DNA from: Legionella gresilensis
GTDB taxonomy: Bacteria > Pseudomonadota > Gammaproteobacteria > Legionellales > Legionellaceae
Direction: 5' to 3'
NCBI RefSeq assembly: GCF_900639865.1
Contig: NZ_CAAAHX010000013.1
Location: 1 to 64,000 of the forward strand
Length of the DNA stretch: 64,000 bases
Of the stretch, positions 19,860-28,116 are shown in pieces. Under the pieces are notes generated by a model that was not told where the DNA came from, did not search any database, and worked only from the letters and a program-made list of their open reading frames with translations. Each line of letters opens with the position of its first letter. The stretch's first letter is position 1. The translations under genes were made by a program, and so were the position numbers.

Positions 19860-22091
19860 TCAAACATGTTTTTTTAGAAGCACCTCAACAGCATTAGCTG
19901 TTAATGGTTCACTTAATAAAAATCCTTGAACCTCATCGCAATAACGCTCTTTAAGAAAGTTAATCTGTTTTTGATTTTCCACGCCTTCTGCTACCACCTT
20001 AAAATTTAAGCTTTGCGCCATAGCAATAATGGCTTGAATAATAACTTCATCACTTCGTGATTTACTAATATTTTTTATAAATGACTGATCAATTTTTAAG
20101 CGATCGAATTGTATTCGCTTTAAATAGTTTAAGCTTGAGTTCCCTGTACCAAAATCGTCAAGAACAATTTTAACACCAAGATTTTTTAATTCTTGCAGCA
20201 TACTTTGTACTTCTGGATTGACAATAATAACGTTTTCGATGATTTCAAGTTCTAAATATTGCGATTCAATTTTATATTTTTGTAAAACTGCTGCTAAACG
20301 TTTAGCAAAATTTCGTTGTTGTAGTTGTTGTGATCCAATATTTATAGCCACTCTAATCCAAGGTAAACCTTGTGAATGCCAAGTATTCATTTGTTGGCAG
20401 ACTTCATTAATGATTAAATCTCCGAGAGGAATAATTAGTCCAGATTCTTCAGCTAAGGGAATAAATTCATTCGGTAATAATAGGCCTCTTTTAGGATGTT
20501 GCCAGCGCACAAGTGCCTCAACAGCTAACAGATCTTGATTTTGCACGTTAAATTGTGGTTGATAAAGCATGAAAAATTCATGGTTTTTAATAGCGGCTCT
20601 AAGTTCTGCTTCCCTTTGTAACTGTTTACTTAAATATGGATTAGCTTTGCGAGTATAAAATTTAAATTGATTTCCTCCTTTTTGCTTCGCTTGATACATA
20701 GCGACATCAGCATTTTTAAGCAGTGTATTGGCTGTTTTACCATGATAGGGATAAACGCTGATGCCTATACTAGGGGGCATAATTATTTCTTGATTGCCTA
20801 CGGATAATGGTTTATTTAGTGCCATTATAATTTTTTGAGCAACATTAGCTGCTCCTTTCCCATGTTCTAAACCTGTTAAAATGATGACAAACTCATCGCC
20901 GCCAAGCCGAGCTAACGTATCTTGAGAGCGGATTAAAGGAGCTAATCGTTTTGCAACTGCTTTTAGTAATTTGTCGCCTAAGTGATGTCCCCAACTATCA
21001 TTAACTAATTTGAACCGATCGAGATCTATAAATAACACAGCACAGTGACTGTCTTGCTGTGCACAAAATCTTATAGTATTAATAAGTTTTTCATGCATAA
21101 GCGTTCTATTAGGTAATCCCGTTAACGGATCATGCGTTGCTTGGAATTGTAGTTTTTTCTCTAAAGAGGCTTTTTCAGTAATATCTCTAAAACTATAAAT
21201 TCGTCCTACTATTGTTGTATCAATGCAATGTGGTTGCGAATAATATTCGAATGCTTTATTATTTTTTCCTTCAATTATTTGCAGGTTACTTTCGCTTATA
21301 TTTTCTTCTAAGGAATGTACTTGATTAGCAAAATCTTCTGGGTAAAGCAGTTGTTCTAAAATAGATTCTAAAATTAATACAAAATTTCTAGTGTGTAAGA
21401 CAGGTTCCGAGATATTCCACATATGAACAAACTGCTGATTATAATCTACTACCTTTTTAGTAAGATCGGTTACTAAAATGCCGTCAGTACTAGAATCTAT
21501 TGTCGCCCTTAATAAGGATACTGATTGGTTAAGAGATTGAGTACGCTCTGCGACAATTTGACGTAAGGATTCTGTATGCAAGTTAACTTCTTTAGTCAAA
21601 AGCCATTTTCTAGTAAGTGCACTAGCAAGCTGTCGAACAGCAACTGTATCAAACGGTTTTTTTAAGATCAAAAGGTTATCTGATAAACCTAACTGTTGTA
21701 CTGTTTCTTCCCAAGAATAATCTGAGTAGGCAGTACAAATAACTACTTGAACATTAGGATCTATTGCCCAAATATGTTTAATGGTTTCTAAACCGTCCCA
21801 GCCTGGCGGCATACGGATATCAACAAAAGCTAGGGCAAATGGCTTGCCTTCTTGAATGGCTAACTTTATCTTTTCTACCCCTTCTTGACCTTGCTCTGCT
21901 GTTTCTATTTCGAATACGGGTAAGGGATTTTGTTGTGCTTTATTTGTAGAAGTATTCCCAAATAATTCTTTATCTAATTCAGTCAACTTGGTTTTATTAC
22001 TTGAAGTGGCTAGGACCTTTATAAAATCTTGATGAATTGCTGGATTATCATCAATTATAATTATTCGAAATTCAATTAATTGCTTACTCAT
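19860..22091 (-). CDS. Response regulator with PAS, GGDEF and EAL domains (c-di-GMP turnover)
   Basis: A cytosolic signalling protein of 743 aa. Residues 8-160 are a receiver domain with DD (14-15), phospho-acceptor D91 in FVDIRMP, T120 and K144. A coiled region follows, then a PAS domain about 190-310 (SSTDGILVTDL). The GGDEF domain (about 315-480) has intact GGDEF (397-401). The EAL domain (about 490-740) has intact EALVRW (525-530), KIVLDDFGTGNSSL and KIDQSFI. Both cyclase and phosphodiesterase sites look complete, so a switchable bifunctional enzyme is possible. No partner histidine kinase is adjacent. No membrane segment was seen. Confidence 0.92.
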   Translation of the reverse strand: MSKQLIEFRIIIIDDNPAIHQDFIKVLATSSNKTKLTELDKELFGNTSTNKAQQNPLPVFEIETAEQGQEGVEKIKLAIQEGKPFALAFVDIRMPPGWDGLETIKHIWAIDPNVQVVICTAYSDYSWEETVQQLGLSDNLLILKKPFDTVAVRQLASALTRKWLLTKEVNLHTESLRQIVAERTQSLNQSVSLLRATIDSSTDGILVTDLTKKVVDYNQQFVHMWNISEPVLHTRNFVLILESILEQLLYPEDFANQVHSLEENISESNLQIIEGKNNKAFEYYSQPHCIDTTIVGRIYSFRDITEKASLEKKLQFQATHDPLTGLPNRTLMHEKLINTIRFCAQQDSHCAVLFIDLDRFKLVNDSWGHHLGDKLLKAVAKRLAPLIRSQDTLARLGGDEFVIILTGLEHGKGAANVAQKIIMALNKPLSVGNQEIIMPPSIGISVYPYHGKTANTLLKNADVAMYQAKQKGGNQFKFYTRKANPYLSKQLQREAELRAAIKNHEFFMLYQPQFNVQNQDLLAVEALVRWQHPKRGLLLPNEFIPLAEESGLIIPLGDLIINEVCQQMNTWHSQGLPWIRVAINIGSQQLQQRNFAKRLAAVLQKYKIESQYLELEIIENVIIVNPEVQSMLQELKNLGVKIVLDDFGTGNSSLNYLKRIQFDRLKIDQSFIKNISKSRSDEVIIQAIIAMAQSLNFKVVAEGVENQKQINFLKERYCDEVQGFLLSEPLTANAVEVLLKKHV

Positions 22092-22474
22092 TGCTGCACC
22101 TTTTTATAAGAAAATTTTCCTTAAAGTAGTGCCAGAAAAAGATTAAAATAAAAGCTCTTGTGGAATCTAGGCTTAAAGATTTATTTATATTACAACCAGT
22201 TAGAGGGTAGAATTGTAATATTTTAACATCCATTATATGGCCCTCCTTTCTATATTATTTTTTGCATTAAACATCCTGTTTGATATTAAATATTCAAGAA
22301 TTCAATTTGATTAATCATTTGTCTAAATATAGCACGAATACGAGACAAAGGTTGTAGCAATAGGCCTAACTAAGGGTAGGATGTACTTTTGCGCAATGAT
22401 GAAAATAACTTAACATTTGACAGTTACTAATATTGACGTTAGCTTTAGCCCTACATTTAGATTTGGACGATAAT
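22092..22474. promoter_or_regulatory. Divergent intergenic region between the c-di-GMP gene and the lipid A acyl operon
   Basis: This is 383 AT-rich bases with no convincing frame. It must hold the divergent promoters of the GGDEF/EAL gene and the fabL-lpxL operon. A short inverted repeat AAACA-TCC-TGTTT stands near 22269-22282 and could be an operator. No confident -35/-10 pair was fixed by eye. Confidence 0.3.
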
Positions 22475-23230
22475 ATGAGTCTCATTTTTAATAATAAAGT
22501 TGCATTAATTACCGGCGGTGCTCGAGGTATCGGTCGTGCTACTGCATTAAAGTTAGCTAAAGCAGGTAGCGATATTGCTATCGTTTATTACAGTAGCTCT
22601 GATGAAGCACAACAATTAGTAAGGGAAATTCAAGCGCTTGGGCGCAAAGCAATTGCTATACAAGCGGATGTGGCAGATCATCAATCAATTAAAGAAATGT
22701 TTGTAGAGTTTCGCAAGTCTTTTAATGAACTTCATTTTTTAATTAGTAATGCTGCAAGTGGTGTGCTTAAATCAGCTTTAAAAATGTCGACAAAGCATTG
22801 GCGTTGGTGTCTAGAAACGAATGCACTGGCTTTAAATCATTTAGTACAAGAAGGAAAGGATTTAATGCCTAAAGGTAGCGCTGTAATTGCTCTGTCTAGT
22901 TTGGGTGCGCATCGGGCTATTCCTAATTATGCTTTCATCGGCGCATCAAAAGCAGCATTAGAAGCATTAGTTCGCTCGCTTAGTCTTGAGTTGGCAGCGT
23001 TTGATATTCGTGTTAATACTGTTTCTGCTGGCGTAGTTGATACTGATGCACTGAAATATTTTCCTAATCGTGAGCAATTGCTTGATGAATCGCAATCTCG
23101 CTCATTGGCTTCTCGGCCTTTAAATCCAGAAGATGTGGCTAATACGATCTACCTTTTATGCTTACCGGAAGCTCAAATGATTAATGCACACACCTTAGTC
23201 GTTGATGCTGGCTATAGCCAAGTGGGGTAG
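22475..23230 (+). CDS. fabL: FabL-like enoyl-ACP reductase (short-chain dehydrogenase)
   Basis: A 251-aa SDR enzyme that reduces the double bond in the last step of a fatty acid elongation round. The Rossmann start is ALITGGARGIGRATAL. The catalytic spacing is Y152-x6-K159 (NYAFIGASKAALEAL), typical of enoyl reductases (FabI/FabL), not the Y-x3-K of FabG. SNAASGVLKSALKM and VVDTDALKYFPNREQLL closely follow B. subtilis FabL. The ATG at 22475 is chosen because it fits the family N-terminus; an upstream in-frame start adds 14 residues. It is the first gene of the acyl operon. The role in very-long-chain synthesis is inferred from its neighbours. Confidence 0.85.
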   Translation: MSLIFNNKVALITGGARGIGRATALKLAKAGSDIAIVYYSSSDEAQQLVREIQALGRKAIAIQADVADHQSIKEMFVEFRKSFNELHFLISNAASGVLKSALKMSTKHWRWCLETNALALNHLVQEGKDLMPKGSAVIALSSLGAHRAIPNYAFIGASKAALEALVRSLSLELAAFDIRVNTVSAGVVDTDALKYFPNREQLLDESQSRSLASRPLNPEDVANTIYLLCLPEAQMINAHTLVVDAGYSQVG

Positions 23231-23357
23231 TTGTTTTGCTTGGTAATGATGAAGGTTAAAAATAGGAAAAAATCCTTATATATAACGCATAGCTCGGCAT
23301 TAAAACTTTGTGATATACTCCTTAAATTTACCATTTAGCAGAATTCGAGGATATAAA

Positions 23358-23771
23358 ATGAATGTAGAAAGCGTTTACCCAAAGGTAAGGGAAATTATCG
23401 CTGATGTTCTTGTTATTGATGAAGATGAAATAAAATTGGACAGCCGGCTTATCACTGATTTAGGTGCTGAATCAATTGACTTCCTGGATTTAGTTTTTCA
23501 ATTAGAAAAAGAATTTGGTATTAAAATTCCCCGTGGACAATTAGAAAAAAATGCGCGTGGTGCACTTGCTGAAGATGAATTTGAAAAAGGTGGTGTGTTA
23601 ACTGAGCAAGGAATGCAAGCATTAAAGGATTATTTAACTGAAGTTCCTGCAGCTTACTTTAAACCGAATTTAAAAGTAAACGAAATTCCAATGCTTTTTA
23701 CAGTCGAAACGTTTTGTAAGCTCGTCATTAATGCTGTCAATACTAATAAATCTTGCGAAACTGTTGCCTGA
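23358..23771 (+). CDS. Acyl carrier protein with C-terminal extension (AcpXL-like)
   Basis: A 137-aa acyl carrier protein, longer than the housekeeping 77-79 aa form. The phosphopantetheine serine is S39 in DLGAESIDFLDLVFQLE. An extra region follows residue 80 (GALAEDEFEKGG onward) and ends in a second helical part. Rhizobial AcpXL, which carries the C28 lipid A chain, is also an atypical long ACP. The start at 23358 gives the family N-terminus (MNVESVYPKVREII). The stop overlaps the next start by one base (TGATG). Confidence 0.87.
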   Translation: MNVESVYPKVREIIADVLVIDEDEIKLDSRLITDLGAESIDFLDLVFQLEKEFGIKIPRGQLEKNARGALAEDEFEKGGVLTEQGMQALKDYLTEVPAAYFKPNLKVNEIPMLFTVETFCKLVINAVNTNKSCETVA

Positions 23772-24664
23772 TGCGTTTTTTATTTGTTGATCAAATTCTA
23801 GAACTCGTGCCAGGTACCATGATTCGGGGCATTAAACATATCACGCCTGATGATGGTTATATCTATAAAAATGAAGAGGGGCAATGCTATTTTGCCTCTT
23901 CTTTAATTGGTGAAACTTTAGGCCAGCTTGCGGCGTGGAATGTTATGTATACTAATAACTTTACTAAGCGCCCGGTAGCAGGAATTGTTGCTTCAGCTCA
24001 TTTGTACCGACAAGCTTATATTGGTGAGACACTCCTATTAGAATCAACTATTGATTCCTTAGATGATCAGGCTGTCCAATATCATAGTGTTGCCCGTATT
24101 GGTAATGAAGTCGTCTTTGAAGTAGATGGTGCTTTGGGGCCTTTATTACCTATGGAAAATTTTATTAGTCAGGAAGAAATACGTCGCCAGTTTAATGAAA
24201 TTTATCGCCCAGGCGACTGGTCTCGCTATCAAGAATTATTTGCTATAGATGGCGATGCTATTGCTAATTTAGGAATACTAAATCCATTTGAAATATCTTT
24301 TGATAAAATTATTGACTGTAAACCCGGTGAATCAATGACAGCAGTCAAACGAATTAGCCGTAGTGCTCCTTATTTTCCAGATCATTTTCCTAATAAACCT
24401 GTTTTACCTATGACAATATTATTAGAATGTAAATTAAATTTAGCACATTTATTTTTACAAAAAGCAGAGTTAATAGATCGTTACCAGGTTTCAGAATTAC
24501 GTAAGATTAAAATGAATGAGTTTGTCTATCCGGGCGATGTATTGTATTGTTATGTGTCTTTTGTGCAGCAAAATGAGCAGGAGTTGATCTTACGGTTTCG
24601 TAGTGAAGTTGACAGTAAGAGAGTATGTATTTTAGATGTCGTTATGACTGCAAAGGATATTTAA
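23771..24664 (+). CDS. Double-hotdog 3-hydroxyacyl-ACP dehydratase (FabZ-like)
   Basis: A 297-aa protein made of two hotdog units. The C-terminal unit keeps the FabZ active site HFPNKPVLPM with H205 and E219 at the normal 14-residue spacing. The N-terminal unit has the helix-like ASSLIGETLGQLAAW but no matching histidine, so it probably serves structure or substrate binding. It would remove water from 3-hydroxyacyl chains on the preceding ACP. The ATG at 23771 overlaps the acp stop. The position matches fabZXL in the rhizobial lipid A cluster. Confidence 0.85.
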   Translation: MRFLFVDQILELVPGTMIRGIKHITPDDGYIYKNEEGQCYFASSLIGETLGQLAAWNVMYTNNFTKRPVAGIVASAHLYRQAYIGETLLLESTIDSLDDQAVQYHSVARIGNEVVFEVDGALGPLLPMENFISQEEIRRQFNEIYRPGDWSRYQELFAIDGDAIANLGILNPFEISFDKIIDCKPGESMTAVKRISRSAPYFPDHFPNKPVLPMTILLECKLNLAHLFLQKAELIDRYQVSELRKIKMNEFVYPGDVLYCYVSFVQQNEQELILRFRSEVDSKRVCILDVVMTAKDI

Positions 24665-25951
24665 ATGAATAAACGAAGAGTTGCAGTAACGGGCTTAGGT
24701 GTTGTTTCACCTTTAGGGCATAATATTGACTCTACATGGCAAAATTTATTAGCAGGTCAATCAGGCATTGCACCAATACAGCAATTTGACGCGTCAGCTT
24801 TTCCTACTTATATTGCCGCTGAGGTAAAGCCTTTCCAACCTACCTATCAAAAAAGTAAACATAATCGTTTTGCTATGCATTTTACACATTTTGCCCTCGA
24901 AGCAGCAGAACAAGCCTTTATTGATGCGGGTATTAAACCTACTATGGCTGATGCTGAACGCTGGGGCGTTGTTACCGGTAGCGGAATGATGACTGCTGAA
25001 TTTAATTATTTGCATCGATTTCAACAAACTTGTGCCTTAGATGGCGACATTGATTGGAAATTATTACAACAACAGGCAGATGAATTTTACCAATTAACTG
25101 ATTTTGGTAAGACAACGTCAAATTCAGGTTTATCGTTACTTATCCAACAATTTAATATTCGTGGTTATGCTGGTTCAGTGCATACGGCTTGTGCATCGGG
25201 TGGACAAGCTTTAGGATTGGCAATGCAAGTAATTCAACGTGGAGAAGCAGATTTTATATTAGCTGGTGGTTTTGATTCAATGATTAATCCCCTAGGCCTA
25301 TCTAGTTTTTGTTTATTAGGTGCTTTATCTACTTATAATAGTACGCCTGAATCAGCAAGCCGGCCTTTTGATAAAACCCGTAATGGTTTTGTGTTAGGAG
25401 AAGGCGCTGCTTTCTTAATTTTAGAAGAATGGGGAAAAGCTAAAGCACGCGGTGCAAAAATATATGCTGAATTAGCTGGGGAAGGTAATTCATTAAGCTC
25501 TTATCGTATTACTGACTCTCACCCCAATGGTGATGGCGCTATTCAAGCAATTGAGCGAGCCTTATATGATGCAGGAATAGATGCAACTGAAGTTGATTAC
25601 ATTAATGCTCATGGCACCTCTACTAAAATGAATGACTTAAGTGAAACGAATGCAATTAAAGCTGTTTTTGGTGAACATGCCTATGGGTTACCTGTAAGTT
25701 CGACCAAAAGCCAAACTGGCCATTTGATTGCTGCAGCAGGCGCTTTAGAAGCAGTTTTGTCAGTCTTATCTATTGAACATCAACAAATTCTTCCCACTCG
25801 TAATTTAACAACACCTGATCCTGAATGTGATCTAGATTATGTCACTGATGGACCTCGCGAGAAATCGTTAGGTGTTGTACTATCTAATTCATTTGGGTTT
25901 GGCGGCTCAAATAGCTGTTTGCTGTTTAAGCACCCTGAATTGAGAGGATGA
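24665..25951 (+). CDS. Beta-ketoacyl-ACP synthase II-type enzyme (FabF family)
   Basis: A condensing enzyme (428 aa) with the complete Cys-His-His site: C176 (VHTACASGG), H316 (NAHGTSTK) and H353 (KSQTGHLIAAAGA). The GFGGSNSCLLF C-terminus is typical. It begins immediately after the dehydratase gene. It should add two-carbon units on the dedicated ACP, and the long-chain specificity is inferred from the operon. It is a paralogue of the following gene, which lacks the cysteine. Confidence 0.92.
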   Translation: MNKRRVAVTGLGVVSPLGHNIDSTWQNLLAGQSGIAPIQQFDASAFPTYIAAEVKPFQPTYQKSKHNRFAMHFTHFALEAAEQAFIDAGIKPTMADAERWGVVTGSGMMTAEFNYLHRFQQTCALDGDIDWKLLQQQADEFYQLTDFGKTTSNSGLSLLIQQFNIRGYAGSVHTACASGGQALGLAMQVIQRGEADFILAGGFDSMINPLGLSSFCLLGALSTYNSTPESASRPFDKTRNGFVLGEGAAFLILEEWGKAKARGAKIYAELAGEGNSLSSYRITDSHPNGDGAIQAIERALYDAGIDATEVDYINAHGTSTKMNDLSETNAIKAVFGEHAYGLPVSSTKSQTGHLIAAAGALEAVLSVLSIEHQQILPTRNLTTPDPECDLDYVTDGPREKSLGVVLSNSFGFGGSNSCLLFKHPELRG

Positions 25952-25956
25952 CTTAA

Positions 25957-27243
25957 ATGAGCAATGAATGTAACAATCGTGTTTTTATTACAGGTTTAAG
26001 TGCTTTAACTGCTTGTGGTGATACGGCTGAATCGACATGGGATGCTGTTTTAGCAGGGCAGAGTGGATTAGAGCAAATTAACTACTGGGATATTTCTTCT
26101 TGGCCTAGCTCAATAGGTGGTGAATTAAAAAATTTTAATCCCGCTCGCATGTTACCTGATCGAAAGTTAATTAAAGTTATTTCACGTCAGGATGTGATGG
26201 GAATTTATGCGGCAATTAAGGCGGTTGAAGATAGTCAATTCTTAACATATAGAGAAAATTTACCAAACCAAGATATTTTTAACGAAAATACAGCAATTTA
26301 TGTTGGCTCGCCTGGTAATAAATATTTTCAACAATATGATTTTTTACCTCTTTTAGCTAAAACAAATGGCAATATGGCTGAGTTTGCCAAACATTTATTT
26401 GAAGAAGTACACCCTATGTGGTTACTGCGTATTTTACCTAATAATGTTCTAGCTTATACAGGCATTACTTATAATTTTAAAGGTCCTAACCACAATATAA
26501 CAAATCATGCTGTTGGCGGAACTCAGGCTATACTTGAAGCGTTTCATGCTATTAAAAGTGGACAAGCTGAGCGAGCTATTGTTGTTGCATATGATATGGG
26601 TGTTGAACCACAAGCGCTGTTTTATTATGACAAATTAGGTGTTATTAGTAAGAAGCATTTAAAACCTTTTGATAAAGAGCATGATGGTACACTGCTTGCT
26701 GAAGGTGCTGCTGCTATTGTTTTGGAAAGCCAAGCAAGTGTGCAAGCACGCGATGCATTTTGTTATGCTGAAGTATTAGGTGGTATGGCAGCAACAGAGG
26801 GAGCCGGTTTGTTTTCTCTAACCGATAAAGGTAGTCCCTTAGCTGAGTTACTTTCGAAAACTTTAGAATCCTTAAACCTTACCCCAGCAGAGATTGATTT
26901 GATTGTAGCTCATGGTAATGGCAATACAAAATCAGATGATACAGAAGCAGAAGCTATTAAGTCAGTGTTTAACGAATACCACGTGCCTGTGACTGCTTTC
27001 AAATGGGCTATGGGGCATACTTTATGTGCTTCAGGCTTAATTGACGCTGTTTTAACAACATATTCATTAAAAAATCGCTGTATACCGGGTATTGCTAATT
27101 TTTCCGAACTAGCAGCAAGCTGTAGTGATTTAAACATAAGTAAAGAGCACCGCTACTTACAAGACCGAAGCTCGATTGCTGTTATGATTAATCGAGGTTT
27201 TGCAAGTATGAATGCATGTTTGGTTATTAAATCGAATGGCTAA
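25957..27243 (+). CDS. Ketosynthase-like protein without catalytic cysteine
   Basis: A 428-aa FabF-family protein. The two histidines are kept (H319 in IVAHGNGNTKSDD and H354 in AMGHTLCASG), but the nucleophile position reads TNHAVGG (H184) where the neighbour has TACASGG. It therefore cannot form the acyl-thioester. In type II polyketide synthases a cysteine-less partner (chain length factor) pairs with an active ketosynthase and sets chain length. A similar partnership with the upstream enzyme is a reasonable inference here. It starts five bases after the first ketosynthase, and its stop overlaps the acyltransferase start. Confidence 0.85.
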   Translation: MSNECNNRVFITGLSALTACGDTAESTWDAVLAGQSGLEQINYWDISSWPSSIGGELKNFNPARMLPDRKLIKVISRQDVMGIYAAIKAVEDSQFLTYRENLPNQDIFNENTAIYVGSPGNKYFQQYDFLPLLAKTNGNMAEFAKHLFEEVHPMWLLRILPNNVLAYTGITYNFKGPNHNITNHAVGGTQAILEAFHAIKSGQAERAIVVAYDMGVEPQALFYYDKLGVISKKHLKPFDKEHDGTLLAEGAAAIVLESQASVQARDAFCYAEVLGGMAATEGAGLFSLTDKGSPLAELLSKTLESLNLTPAEIDLIVAHGNGNTKSDDTEAEAIKSVFNEYHVPVTAFKWAMGHTLCASGLIDAVLTTYSLKNRCIPGIANFSELAASCSDLNISKEHRYLQDRSSIAVMINRGFASMNACLVIKSNG

Positions 27244-28087
27244 CTTGGTTGAGAAAATTTCTAAATTACCTGTTTCATTAATAGGGCGCCTAATTTATAG
27301 ATTTCTGCCTTATCGTCGTTCAGTTATTATGAGCAATATTAATCAAGTCTTCGGTGATCGACTAAACGAAGCCCAAAAGAAACATTTAGCCAGAGCTTTT
27401 TATTCTCATTTGGCTATTTCTATTAAAGAAACCATTTTATTGCGGTTTATGCGAGAGGAAACTCTAAAGGCACGCGTTGAAGTACGTGGCCATGAGCGCA
27501 TGTTAGAGATCGTTGCTAAAGGGCGCGGTGTTCTCGTTTTAACAGGACATTTCGGTAATTGGGAATTTGCGCCGCTAGGTGGTGTTCTCAATTTTAAACA
27601 ATTCCAAGGACAATTTCATTTTATAAGACGTACTTTAGGTAATAAAACAATAGAGCGAATACTTTTTCGCCGTTATTACAAAGCTGGCTTAAACGTTATC
27701 CCCAAGAAAAACTCGCTTCAACAAGTTTGCGATGCTTTAGAGAAGAATCATGCAGTCGTTTTTGTTTTAGATCAACATGCATCTTTAAAAAACAGAGATG
27801 GTATTGCGGTAGAATTCTTTGGCAAGAAAGCGGGGACTTATCGCAGTTTAGCAAGCTTTGCTCGTCATACAGGCATACCTGTAGTCCCGGCAGCAGGTTA
27901 TCGTTTACCTAATGGACGCCACGTACTTGAATTTCATGAGCCCATTTTGTGGCAAGAATATACTAATACCCAAGAAGCAATTTATCATAATACCTTACGC
28001 TATAATCAAGCATTAGAGCGTATTATTCTCAAACATCCAGCGCAATGGATGTGGTTACATAAGCGCTGGAAGTTAAAAGATACTTAA
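27236..28087 (+). CDS. Lipid A late acyltransferase (LpxL/LpxXL-like)
   Basis: A 283-aa member of the lysophospholipid/lipid A acyltransferase family, which moves an acyl chain from ACP to lipid A precursor at the inner membrane. The catalytic HX4D/E motif is HFGNWE (H105, E110), and DQHASLKNRDGIAVEFFGKK is also typical. The start at 27236 overlaps the ketosynthase stop by eight bases, so translation is probably coupled. As the last gene of the acyl operon it matches lpxXL, which attaches the very long chain in rhizobia. Confidence 0.88.
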   Translation: MANLVEKISKLPVSLIGRLIYRFLPYRRSVIMSNINQVFGDRLNEAQKKHLARAFYSHLAISIKETILLRFMREETLKARVEVRGHERMLEIVAKGRGVLVLTGHFGNWEFAPLGGVLNFKQFQGQFHFIRRTLGNKTIERILFRRYYKAGLNVIPKKNSLQQVCDALEKNHAVVFVLDQHASLKNRDGIAVEFFGKKAGTYRSLASFARHTGIPVVPAAGYRLPNGRHVLEFHEPILWQEYTNTQEAIYHNTLRYNQALERIILKHPAQWMWLHKRWKLKDT

Positions 28088-28116
28088 TTTTATTTAATAC
28101 GTCCATGTAAGCAGCT

